A DNA stretch of 64,000 bases from Glycine soja (Eukaryota; Streptophyta; Magnoliopsida; Fabales; Fabaceae), in contig NC_041002.1 in NCBI RefSeq assembly GCF_004193775.1, forward strand, positions 37,607,112 to 37,671,111, written 5' to 3'. Under the pieces are notes generated by a model. It saw nothing but the letters and a program-made list of their open reading frames with translations, was not told the origin of the DNA and did not search any database. This document shows, piece after piece, positions 25,694 through 36,802 of this stretch. Numbering within the stretch: the stretch's first letter is position 1; the number at the start of each line of letters is the position of its first letter. The translations under genes were made by a program, and so were the position numbers.

Positions 25694-27556
25694 CTTAGAA
25701 AATAAAAATAATGTTTTATTTATTCATTTGCTAGGGAGTAAAATTGAGTTTCTTTTTATAAAATAATAAAATAAAGAAAAATAGAGTAAATAATAGGCTG
25801 AGAGTACTCTAGTTATAAATAGAGATATATTAGGTCAATTTTTACATTTATGATACATTTCTACACTCTCTCTTCCTCTCAAATCCGTTTTCCCTTCCCC
25901 TCTCCTAAAGCCCTCTCCTTTTCCTGCATACACTCAAACTTGTCCCAGTAAAACTATGATCTTGGACTCGCTAACTGTTAGATCATGATGAAATTTGAAC
26001 ACCAAGTTTAGAACACATTTCTCACAACAAAATTGTTTGGATTTGTGATATAGTGTCTAAAGTGAGAGAAATGTTGCTCGCACGTAGTTTTTTTTTCCCG
26101 CATACACCTAAACATGTTTCAGTAAAACTATGATCCTAGACTCATTAACCATTTGATCATTGTGAAATTTGAACACCAGGTTTGGAACTCACTTTTGTAC
26201 ATCTCCTCTATGTGAGAGAAATGTGCCTCGCACGGAGACAATGAAATGGAGATTCTAATTCATTCTCCTTTTCTCTAACGCTCAGAAGTCCTAACAGAGC
26301 AACCAAAGGAAAAGCTTGAGGAGTCTTAGGAACCACTAGAGATGTTGCTATCACTGTCGGACTACACACGTGAGCCCACTTAGAGGTAAGAGATGGGTTT
26401 ATTAGAATTGGGGTTAGAGTGAGCATGTGTTAGGATCCTTAGAGGATCAAATTGGGAATAATTTTGGGGTGTTTTATACATTTTAATTTTGTCTGTACAA
26501 TGATAACTATGAATTGTTCATGTTTGACAAGTCAATTGATGCCCTGATATGAATTAGATGGTTTAATTGAGTGTTTGGTTTTGAATGTTAATATTATTAC
26601 TATGTGACATGTATATGATGAATGAGGCATGATAATGTGTTGTCTTGGGATTATGAAAGTGTAATGAACTGTGTGTAAGTGACAAGTTGAGTATGTGTTA
26701 AATTGTGAGATCAAAAATGTATTAAGATGTGTGCATCAAGTTGTGAGCTATGAACCATACAATTACATGACTGTAAGACCCTTTAAGGGTGACGAGTTAA
26801 TGTTTGACGAGTATTGTGATGGGATCCACTGTGGGAACCCGACAAGTTTAATCACTTTGAGGCGCAACAACTTAAAATTATTTTGAGAACAATTGATGAG
26901 TCGTGTGTTTTGTACAGTTCATGGATAGAGTCTACGCGCTAAAATGTTTTTTGGGTTGGACCTAAATCAGGAGGGAAAAGCCTTGACAGATTCTTTGGAG
27001 TGTAGGCCTTGGGGGTAAATACACTTGGTTTGAATGTTCCTTGAAACTTATGTTGATCCCATAAGGTTAGAGCATTCTTGCAAAACAAGGTGACCCTGAC
27101 TGGTCTCCTTATGATTTTACCTAGTGAGAGTAACCTGACTTACCAGTTTGTGGTCTGTCTAGTCATGTACTCCTAGGTGCCCAATGAGATTTTTCACTGA
27201 CATGGTACCACATTGCATATAGGATTGAGTCTTAGTATATTTTTTGCATAATGCTTGTGTATTGATCGATATTGATTGGTTGAGTGATATCGTGTTTTGA
27301 TTCTTGAGTATGTGACTGATGTAAAAATGTGTCAGACGTGTAGCGTTGAGATGTGATGTCAGGTGATAAGTGGTGGAATGACGTGAGTTGTGTTTAAGTA
27401 TGTTGTATTTCATTTATATGATATGTATATCAATGTTGTTTTGTTTCTCTCTATTAGTTAGGAATGTGATAACTCACTCCCTATGTGCTATTTGTGTTTG
27501 GATACCGTGATGATCTCAAACTTTGTGTTTGTGGGAGCAAATGGTTTGGTGGATAG
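25492..27556 (+). mobile_element. Truncated LTR, same family as 33,572-35,456, opposite orientation
   Basis: It starts TGTAACACCC and is homologous, inverted, to 35,456 back to about 33,935. Shared landmarks are an actagagatg/ctctagcgg segment, gacccttt-type words, and the actccctatgtg/actccctgtgtg segment. The copy carries an (AT)n tract (25,633-25,690) and an internal duplication of about 170 bp (25,924-26,094 repeated at 26,097-26,230, with agtaaaactatgat in each). Homology stops about 27,556, so the LTR 3' end is missing and no target duplication could be defined. Confidence 0.75.
25633..25690. repeat. (AT)n microsatellite
   Basis: About 28 AT units inside the LTR copy at 25,492. Confidence 0.95.
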
Positions 27557-28562
27557 TGATGCAATCCTACCCCCCAAGGGCATTGGATAGAAGACTCCAA
27601 GAAGCTTAGGCCATAGATGCAAGAGAATGCCCTAGGATTCTCATGAGCCTTAGGATAAATTTTGGGCCCACAGACTAAGTATGAGCCCACTTATCTTTGT
27701 ACATATTAGATTAAAGTTTCATTATTTTTTGTCCTTGTATTTAGGGCTCCATTGTGTAGGGAGGGTACCCTAGTAATGTAGAATTTTTCAGCCCTTGTAT
27801 TTTAGGGCACCTAGACTAGTTTTTGTATTAGGGGTAGTTTTGTAATTTCACATGAATTAAGTGCACTATTTTATGTGTGTGTTGGGAGATAAATTTAATT
27901 GAATTGGGAAAAGCCCAATCCAATCCATCTTAAGGGGTAGGTGAACATTTGCTTGCTACACCCCATTGCCACATCATATAGTCACACTTTGTGCATGTCC
28001 TTCATGCTTTACATGCCTTATGACACCTAAGCACACTTGGTGGAGAATCTTGGACTTGATCTTGGATTAGTAGGCCGAACCATATCTAAATTCACTAATC
28101 ATAATTAGTGAAATTTTGGCTCCAAATTTGGCTCCAATTCAAATTCAAGTGAAATTTGAATAGAAATTCAAATTTCCCTCTAATTTTGTGTGACACTTAG
28201 GCAATAAATAGAGACCTTGTATGTGCATTTTTTGGAACTTTGATAATTTGAGAATTACACTTCAAAGTTTAGACCTCATTTGAGGCACAAAATTTCGTGC
28301 TCCTTCTCCTACCTTCAAGCTCTTATCCATGGCTTCTTATGGTGGTGAGCTTGTTCTTGACTCATCTTCTCCTTGAAGTGACATCTCCAATCATCTTTCT
28401 TCCTTCTCCATTCTGCTGCCATTAAACTTCAAGAAGCAAAGGACTCCATTGATGAAGAAGATCCAAGGCCTACAAGCTCTACATGGATATTAACAACAAG
28501 TGTTACACATGTTTCTATTTATAGCCTAGGTAGCTTTCTTGAGAAACTTCCTTGAGAAGCTT
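27557..28562. mobile_element. Unclassified repeat, probably part of another LTR
   Basis: This lies between the truncated LTR and the remnant ORF at 28,752-29,069. It has promoter-like words (ataaatagagacc near 28,205 on the plus strand; TATAAATAG near 28,515 on the minus strand) and no coding sequence. Words such as gggagggtaccctagtaatgtag are familiar from soybean intergenic repeats, but I cannot name the family or its ends. Confidence 0.4.
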
Positions 28563-29069
28563 CATTGAGAACGAACTTGCTAAAGTCTGATGGAGTTGTT
28601 CTAGAGTCTGCATTATGGGGAACATAAGATTGTAGACAATAGTCTTCTGATCACCTACTTTTTCAACATTTTCTTGGTAGCGTGCCCTTGTAACATAGGA
28701 GTCATAGTTCTTCTCCCATCCCCCTTAGTAGGTACTGGCTTCATGAAGGCATCATGTTGCCTTCGCAATAATGTTGTTCGATAGCACAACTTTGACTTCT
28801 AGAAACTTGTATGCTATTGTTTTCTTGTTGACAAACTCATTATTCTTCCATAATATTCTGATGAGTTCAAGGCATATGGTTTGTAGCTCATTTAAAAAAT
28901 GTTCGGCACCACAAAATAACAGAGTCTGTTTGAGCTTTAGACCCACTATTTTGAGTTCCTGAGTGTCAAAAAGGTGTTCTACATGAATGGATGGTTCATT
29001 GTTTATGTGGATGGTAGTGATTTCCAGGGTTGGAATAATTTTGGCAATAAGGGAGTTGGAGGTGGCCAT
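28563..29069 (-). pseudogene. Downstream ORF of the Sirevirus-like element, N-terminal part
   Basis: A minus-strand open segment of 105 codons starts at 29,069 (MATSNSLIAKII) about 260 bp after the RNase H remnant. It is interrupted by a stop at 28,752, and related coding continues weakly to about 28,570 before unrelated repeat sequence begins. The position matches the extra ORF of Sireviruses, and the distal part is at 23,560-25,491. No domain is recognised. Confidence 0.45.
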
Positions 29070-29329
29070 TGTAGAGAGTTTAAGAGTTAGGGTTTAAATT
29101 TCAAAGAGGCAAATGAAGTGTTTCAAAGTAGTGAGTAATACCAAGAGTTTTGAAATTTTAAGGTGTTTTATAATGGGATTTTTCAAAAACAATCATCAAG
29201 CATGCATTCCAAAACTAACTCAACAAAAAGTGTTACAATGTTTCGATATAAAAACAATGTTTTATATAATAATAAATACATTATATGTTGTCTATACATT
29301 GAACATTGTGAGTGTGTGTTAATGTCCAT

Positions 29330-30700
29330 CGGATGATAGATCCTTCAATGCAACAGTAGATGGCATATAGAGATTAAATCATTCATTAAAAAAGATCATT
29401 CCAAGTTGACTATTTAACAAAATTAACCTTTCTTCAGTTAAGGGTTTTATAAATATGTCAACAAGCTAATCATCAGTGGGTACAAACTATAAATCCACTA
29501 TCCCATTCTGAACATGATCTCTTGTGAAAGGATGCTTAATTTATATATGTTTAGCTATAGAGTGTAATGTTGGATTTTTTGAAAGACTAATAATAGCTTT
29601 ATTGTCACAATAGATGGGAATTTTACTCTTGTAAATATTGTAGTCTTCAAATTGATTCTTTATCCTGAGTAGTTGAGCACAATAGCTTGCTGCTGACACA
29701 TATTCAACTTTAGTAGTGGACAGTGCAGTTAAGCCTTGCTTCTTGCATATCCATGTTACTAAGTTGCCACCAATAAAGTGATTGCTTCCACTTCTGTTTT
29801 TTCTTTCAACTTTATCACCAACATAGTCTGCATCACAGTAGCTTGTAAGTCTGAAACTTTCTCTTCTTTTGAATAAAAAACCAAGATTAAAAGTTTCAAT
29901 TAGATATCTAAAAATGTGTTTAACTACAGTTAGATGAACTTCCCTTAGTTTGTTTTGAAATCTTGCACATATACAACACTTAACATAATCTTGTTATGAA
30001 AGAGTGTTGTGTCTCGCTGAAGACAATTTTTCAAGAGAAATGAACTTAGTTTTTCATACCAAGCTCTAAGAGCTTGCTAAAGTCCATATAAGGCTTTGTT
30101 AAGCTTAAAAACATATTGAGGAAGGGTTTTACTTTAAAATCCTGGAGGTTGTTAAACATAAACTTCCTCTTGGATTAAATCATTTAGAAATGCACTTTTT
30201 ATGTCTATTTGATATAGCTTCATATAACTATAAGCTGCAAATGAAATTAAAATGTGTATTACCTCTAAACGAGCTACAGGTGCACAAGTTTCTTTGTAAT
30301 CTATATCTTCTTGTTATGAGTATCCTTTAGCAACTGATCTTGTTTGTTTCTTACAACCTTACCATTTTCGTCCAGTTTGTTGTGAAAGACCCATTTCTCT
30401 CAACTAACTTCCAAACATCATTCCTCTGAAACTTATCAAGTTCTTCTTGCATTACTGTAACCCAGTTGTCATCTTTCACTACATCATCAATGTGTTTGTT
30501 CCATTTCACAGATTAATGTAGTGTGCCCTTGTGTTCTAAGTGATGACCTTGTTTGAACATGAATTGTTGGATCACCAATGATTTGACTTTCTAGATGATT
30601 GCTTCTCATGATGTGTCGAGTGAGTTGTCTTACCTCTTGAACTTCTTGTTGAGTGGACACTTCTGTCTTTGGATCCTGTCTTTATCAGGCTTATTTTTGT
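29330..30700 (-). pseudogene. Copia reverse transcriptase and RNase H remnant (Sirevirus-like)
   Basis: Minus-strand translation with frame changes shows the RT N-terminal signature (DDNWVTVMQEELDKF, about 30,480-30,420), a shortened RT middle (WYEKLSSF, about 30,060), then RNase H motifs: CDADYVGD (about 29,840), YVSAASYCAQLL (about 29,700) and IYCDNKAIISLSK (about 29,610). The segment that should carry the YVDD catalytic box is not present between DTTLF and the RNase H connection, so it is deleted or destroyed. Several in-frame stops occur. The remnant cannot encode an active polymerase. Confidence 0.85.
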
Positions 30701-30999
30701 CAAATCTTATATGAATAGCTTCTTCAACTACCAAGGTTCTTAAGTTGTAAACTCCAAATGCCTTTGAGGTTTCAGAGTATCCAAGAAATATCCCATTATC
30801 ATTTTTTGAGTCAAAATTTTCCCAAGTTATCCTTTGTGTTGAGAATGATACATTTGCATGTGAATGGATGAAAATATGATATTTGGGTTTTCATCCCTTC
30901 CACAATTCATACGAAGTCTTTTTAAGGATAGGTCTTACGTAAATTTTGTTTTGAAGATATCATGTAGTATTCATTGTTTCAACCCAAAAGTGCTTAGGG

Positions 31000-31830
31000 G
31001 TTGAATTATCATTAAGCAAGGTTCTAGCCATCTTTTATAGAGATATGTTCTTTCTTTCAAATACCCCATTTTGTTAAGGTGTTCTCGGTGTTAAAAAGTT
31101 GTGAAAAATTCTATTTTCTTCACTGAACAGTTGAAACTTGTCATTTTCAAATTCTCCCCCATGATCACTTCTGATTGAAGTAACGCATACTCCTTTTCCA
31201 TTTTGAACACATTTATAGAATTTAAAGAAGATATCAAAAGACTCATCCTTGTGGTTTAGGAACATGACTCATGTTCATATAGAGTAGTCATCCATTATTA
31301 CAAGTCCATATCTTTTTCCACTTGCAGACGCAGTTCTGGTTGGACTAAACAAATCAAGGTGTATCAACTACAAGGGTCTAGAAATGTAAAAAATGTTTTT
31401 ACTAGAAAAAGTAGTTTTTAATTTGTTTCCCCTTTAGACATGTCTCACAAAGTAAATCATCCTTGTATGACATGCTTGGTAGACCTTTTACGAGGTTGTT
31501 TTTCTGTAGTTTGGAGAGCAATCTTCAACTTGCATGATCAAGTTTTTTTTGCCATAGCCAGTGATTTTCTTTAACAGATAATAAGCAAGATACCTTTTGA
31601 TCTGTGAGGTCTCTCAGTCTGGTTTTGTAGAGGTTTCCTTTTCTCTGGGTATAGAATAGAAGAGACTCATCTTTACATGGGATGACACACTCATCATTGT
31701 TGAAGGAGACACTATATACACTATCGCATAATCTTTTTCTTAGGTGTCTGCTTCCTGCTATTAAGGACATATGCAATAGGAATAATCTTTTTCTTAGGTA
31801 CCCAAATCTTTTTGAGTCTTTTTGTGTCAT
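31000..31830 (-). pseudogene. Copia integrase remnant (Sirevirus-like)
   Basis: Open minus-strand pieces are 31,525-31,830 and 31,074-31,265. The first ends with a gag-pre-integrase signature (HWLWQKKLDHAS, canonically LWHRRLGHAS). The second contains the integrase core word RSDHGGEFEN with the catalytic Asp. Frames are disrupted between them, and the last catalytic Glu region cannot be followed cleanly. Confidence 0.82.
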
Positions 31831-31868
31831 CCATAAAAGTATTGATTGTACCCTTCTTAGGTTGATCT

Positions 31869-32165
31869 TTACACTGATGTCATATGACCAGTCTTTCCAC
31901 AGAAGTAGTAGACAGTGGTGTCCTTATCATGAACATATACCTTTCCATCATATCCATTTCCAAATTTGTATGAGGAACTTCTACAATATCCTAACATTTT
32001 GTTGAGATTATTCGTACCATTGACAAATTTAGCTAATGTAGTTTTCAAGGTTCTAATTTCCTCATGAAGTTTGACAACATCTTGAGGTTGACCCATAACT
32101 TTTTTGTTCTTCAAAAACTTATCATTAAAAAATTTCACAGTTCTTTTGTGTTCTTCACATTCCAC
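31869..32165 (-). pseudogene. Gag C-terminal region with second zinc-knuckle-like motif
   Basis: A 98-codon minus-strand segment has a heptad-like Leu/Lys stretch (EEIRTLKTTLAKFVNG) followed by VYYFCGKTGHMTSV. In SIRE-type elements this position carries a CCHC knuckle (CHYCGKxGH). Here the first Cys is Tyr, and the last Cys falls at or beyond the frame end. Confidence 0.7.
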
Positions 32166-32437
32166 CTAAAGATCATGTTTACTCATTTTGAGATCTTCAT
32201 AATATTTGTATGCTTGTGCACATTCTTTCCATATATCATATCTTTCTTCCTTTTGATAATCATAAAGTTCATTTATCTCCTTCAAATCATTTTAAAGATT
32301 TTTCAGTTTGTTTTCCAACTCTCGAAAGTTCTTAAGAAGAGTAGATTTTTCTTTGGCGTTTGTCTCGATCTCAAAACATAGCTCAAACTCTTTTTCTTTA
32401 AGAGTCATACAAGTTTCATATGTTTGAGTGGACACAT

Positions 32438-33488
32438 CTAATGAAATTTATACTTGATGTTGAAGAGTTTTCTCAAGTTTTTAATGATCTTTGAATAGAT
32501 TTTTGAAATCTTTTCATAAGTATTTGTAATCCTTTGAGGAATAGATGAATTAGATAGAAGTTCATGATAGGATTTTCTATGAACCTCAGGGTCATCAAGA
32601 TTTACCTCATCTTCTTGATCTGATTCAGATTCATCAAAAGTTGTATTTTCCATCAGACATATATAGGCTTCTTCATCATCTTTACCAGACGAGGTGTCAT
32701 CTAGATCTTCCCATGTGCTCATAAGTCCCTTCTTTTCATTGGTCTTGAAGTATTTCTTCTTGTCTTGGCCTTTCTCCAACTTTGGACATCTAGATTTGAA
32801 GTGTCCAGGATATTTGCATTCGTAGTAAATTATGGAGCTCTTGTCTCTATCTTTCTTATCTTTGGGCATTCTTCGTGAGGAGTTCTTCCACTTGGAGCCA
32901 CCTTTGTTTCGCCCACTTTGTGGATTTTATGTGAACTAAAGGCAAGCTCATCTTCATCAGAATCTTCCTCGGATGAATAATAAACCTTAAGAGATTTAGA
33001 CGAACTTCTCGATACATGTTCTCTGGACGATTATGTCTTCTTGTTCTCTTGGTTGTTGAAAGCCAAAGAATTTTCTCTTTTGGTTCCTTGGTCCTATTGA
33101 AGTTCTTGTATATGAACCTTGAGGGACCAACTAGTTCCTCAAGGGACATAAAGTCAAGATTTTTTAAGGTTGTTAGTGTTGTTACTTGTGGTCTTCACTT
33201 ACTAGATAGACTTCTTAGAATTTTGTCAATATGATCATAATTATCTTAAGTTCCAACTAAAGATCTTAGTTCATTGAGAATAGTTTGAAAGCATATGAAC
33301 TTACATTGTATGTCTTTGCCTTCTTCCATACAAAAGAGTTTGTACCTACGAGTGAGGAGACTAAGTTTGTTCCTCTTTACTTGTGATATACATTCGTATG
33401 TTGCAGTCAGATTGTCCCATATTTGTTTGACACTTATGAAACTGTGTACCTTGGTGTATTCTTCTTCGAATATTGCACACAACATCAT
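32438..33488 (-). pseudogene. Copia gag remnant, UBN2-type with degenerate zinc knuckle
   Basis: The minus-strand segment 33,246-33,488 contains the UBN2 gag core (VKQIWDNLTATYE), 32,856-33,149 continues in another frame, and 32,438-32,869 holds YYECKYPGHFKSRCPK, a CCHC knuckle whose first Cys is replaced by Tyr, followed by an acidic tail (ESESDQEDE). Three frames are needed, so gag is frameshifted. The solo LTR at 33,572 separates it from its leader. Confidence 0.85.
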
Positions 33489-33571
33489 ATTCTGAGCCTT
33501 GGAGTTGAGAAAGAATACAAGTTTTTTCTCCTTCGTCCATTAGCCTCTAGGAATCTCATTTAGCTGATTAT

Positions 33572-35456
33572 TGTGAGACCCTCTACCCCAACATGCATAT
33601 AAATGGAAAAAATATATATAAAACGCAAAATCTAATTAAACCAATTTTACTCAATAATATCATAAGTAGATGCACGTGGGTAAAGGGTTCACATTCGCTT
33701 CACTGTTATCAAATAAAACTTCTCAGAAACATTTTCGGCTCAAAACAAGGTTGTTCAAGTTTACGAAAAAAAAACTCAAGTTAAGTAGTAGAATCAAATA
33801 AAGTAAAATGACATCATGCAATTAAAATAGAAACTCATGCCCCAACCTCACATCCTATTAGAGCATTGTGTCCCAGCATCCTTCACCACAAGGTTTCTCA
33901 AAGCAATTCACCTAGTCATCTACTCCCACGAACACACGGTTCGAGATCATCACATGACCCAAACACAAACAACACACAGGGAGTGAATTATTGCATTCCT
34001 ATACATGTAGACATAAACAAAGGCACATATATATAGTATAAGCATCACAAGCTCAACATAACACAATTTGCATCATTTTACCACTCGTTGCATAACATCA
34101 CTTGTCCCAAGGATTTAATCACAAAATCACATTCCACACCTTCACATTAATCACATGTCCAGAACAAAAAATCTCAAGTACAACACAACATCTCACACTC
34201 ACACAATTCATTAGCCACCATCACATAGCAAGTCACAATGATCATTACATAGGCTTTATGCAACATATACACTAAAACTCAATCTTATATGCAATGTGGT
34301 ACCATTTCAGTGAAAAACAACACCAGGGCGCCTAGGAGTACATAACAAGACACACCACATAGTGGGTATGTTAGGTCACTCTCACTAAGTGAAATCATAA
34401 GGTGACTAGTCAGGGTCACTCTGTTTTGCGAGAATGGTTCAACCTTATGAGATCAACATAAGCTTAAAGGAACACTCAAACCAAGTGTATTTACCCCCAA
34501 GGCCTAGACTCCAAAGAATTTTTTAGGGTCTCACCTTCCTGATTCAGGTCAAACCTCTAAAACAATTTCTCGGTTTCACACTTAACACAAGAACATATCA
34601 ATTTCATAGTAATTTCACATTGGACATCAATTGGTTCGTCAAACACAGTCAATTCGTGAATAAAAGAATATGAACATAATTGAAATTCATAAAACAACCC
34701 AAATATAACCCAAAATTTATTCTCTAGGGATCCCTTCACATGTTCATTCTAATCCCCAAGAGTAAGTAACTTATCCCTTACCTCTAAGAGGACTCACGTG
34801 TGTAGTCCGACAACGATAGTGACATCTCTAGCGGTTTCCTATGAATCCTCAAGTTTTTCCCCTGGTTTCTCTACTAGGGTTTCCAAGCATTAGAGAGAAG
34901 GAGAAGTGATTTGAGCCTCAATTTCACTGTCTCCATGTGAGGGGAATGTGTCTCTCTACAGACATTATTTCACAAATCCCAACAATGGGAATGTGCACAA
35001 ATGCGTTATGAAGGTGGTGTCAACGGTTAGCGAGTCTGAGGTCTTAGTTTTAATGAAACAGGTTTGGGTATATGCGGGAAAATAAAAGGGTTTTGGGAGC
35101 GGAAGAAGAGACAACGAATTTGGGAGGAAGAGTGTAGGAACGTATTGTAAATGTAAAAACTAACCTAATATGTTTCTATTTATAACTAGGGTACTCTGAA
35201 TCTATTATTTTCTCTATTTTTCTTTATTTTATTACTTTATAAAGAGAACTTTATTTTACTCTTTCATTAAATGAATAACCAATTAAAACACCCATTTATT
35301 TTCTAAAATATCATTTTACTCTATTTATTTTTTGTTATTATGAAACCCTTATTTTAATTAACAAAAAATCTCTTCTCCCATTTATTTAATTTCTAAAAAC
35401 TATATTAATTTTTAAATAAAACTCTTTATTTATTTTATGAAAAACTTGGTGTTACA
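33572..35456 (-). mobile_element. Solo LTR with TSD ATTAT inside the Sirevirus-like leader/gag boundary
   Basis: 1,885 bp; on the minus strand it starts TGTAACACCAAG and ends GGGTCTCACA. Identical ATTAT copies flank it (33,567-33,571 and 35,457-35,461). It is homologous to 25,492-27,556 in inverted orientation and has no internal coding sequence. Confidence 0.9.
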
Positions 35457-35495
35457 ATTATCATACGGAATATAATCATCATTTTCCACAATATT

Positions 35496-35496
<1 letters not shown>

Positions 35497-35562
<66 letters not shown>
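35497..35562. repeat. (CA)n microsatellite
   Basis: About 33 uninterrupted CA units in the duplicated leader of the Sirevirus-like element. Confidence 0.97.
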
Positions 35563-35563
<1 letters not shown>

Positions 35564-35719
35564 GAATAGATTGAAAGTGAACTATAATATGATCCTTCCA
35601 ATAATCGTATTTTATGTCTCTAAATAGAAGTGGTTTGTTAGTGGATAATGCTTCTTCCATATCTTTGATATCTTGGATCTTTTCCTTAGTATTGTCATAT
35701 ACTCAACCCTTCAGGCCAA

Positions 35720-36788
35720 GCTCTGATACCAACTGAAAAAACAATAGTCACACACTAAAAGGGAGGTTGAGTAATGTGTTAATCAAATATATAATAAACT
35801 TATATCAACTTTTAACGCATATATGTGTGCCACTGAGGAGAAAACTAGATTTTAATAAATAGCAGTTTAATTGTCCAGAAACTTGGTAACAGAGAGTCCT
35901 TTAAAACTGTTTTTCAAATAAACACTTGGTATTAAAAAAGTGACAAAGAGTGTTGATAGAATGCTCGATAAAGCATAAAGGAGAAAAGTAGAAACACTTA
36001 GTTTATATTGGTTCACTTAACCTCAACTACATCCAGTTCTTCTTTACTTAACAGTAAAAGTAACAGAGAGTCCTTCAAAATTGTTTTTCAAATAAACACT
36101 TGGTATTAAAAAAGCGTCAGAAAGTGTTGATATAATGCTCAATAAAACATAAAGGAGAGAAGTAGAAACACTTAATTTATATTGGTTCACTCAACCTCAG
36201 CTACATCTAATTCTCCTTTACTCAACAGTAAAAGTAACATAGAGTCTTTTAAAACTATTTTTCAAATAAACACTTGGTATTAAAAAAGTGACAGAGAGTG
36301 TTGATAGAATGCTCAATAAAGCATAAAGGAGAGAACTAGAAACACTTAGTTTATATTGTTTCACTCAACCACAGCTACGTTCAGTTCTCATTTACTCAAC
36401 AGTAAATGGTTCTACTAATCAAAACTTGATTACAAAGAAATATTTTAACTTGTCACTCCTAGCTTTATAAGTATTCTTAATACCACTTCCGCAACTTTCT
36501 TAGACCCCCCTAAATCTAAGAAACCAAAGTATTTTTTAACACTAAGTGACTTTTGGCTTTCACAAACAGTAGTTTGAATGAATACGAGTATTCAACAACA
36601 CTCAAAGGGTGAATAAATAATAAATCTCAATTACAAAATGTAAAAATGAGCTATTATACGCTCATTCCAGTAATCATATTTTATGCCTCTAAACAAAGGT
36701 GGTTTGTTGGTGGAGAATCCTTTTTTCATATCTTTGATATCTTGGATCTTTTCCTTAGTATTGTCAAATACTCAACTCTTAAGGCCAT
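35720..36788 (-). repeat. Duplicated LTR-end, primer binding site and leader of the Sirevirus-like element
   Basis: A second primer-binding-site word (GCTCTGATACCA on the plus strand, 35,720-35,731) is followed by LTR-end sequence (TGAAAAAACAATAGTC from 35,734) that runs to about 36,640, and then by a second copy of the leader (36,650-36,788, matching 35,565-35,715). Within the LTR fragment a unit of about 175 bp (gtaacagagagtcctt to acagtaaa) is repeated three times between about 35,887 and 36,405. The arrangement looks like unequal recombination within the 5' end of the element. Confidence 0.8.
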
Positions 36789-36800
36789 GCTCTGATACCA
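36789..36800 (-). promoter_or_regulatory. Primer binding site (tRNA-iMet type)
   Basis: The minus strand reads TGGTATCAGAGC two bases after the 5' LTR end, the standard plant copia primer site. Confidence 0.9.
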
Positions 36801-36802
36801 AT

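Noticed and set aside
30000..30100. YVDD catalytic box of the Sirevirus-like RT
   Set aside because: The similar word VVYVQD is not in the right context; the expected surrounding motif is absent.
25492..35456. Possible full LTR retrotransposon bounded by the two TGTAACACC LTRs
   Set aside because: The two copies are in opposite orientation and the second has its own perfect target duplication, so they are independent LTR copies, not a pair.
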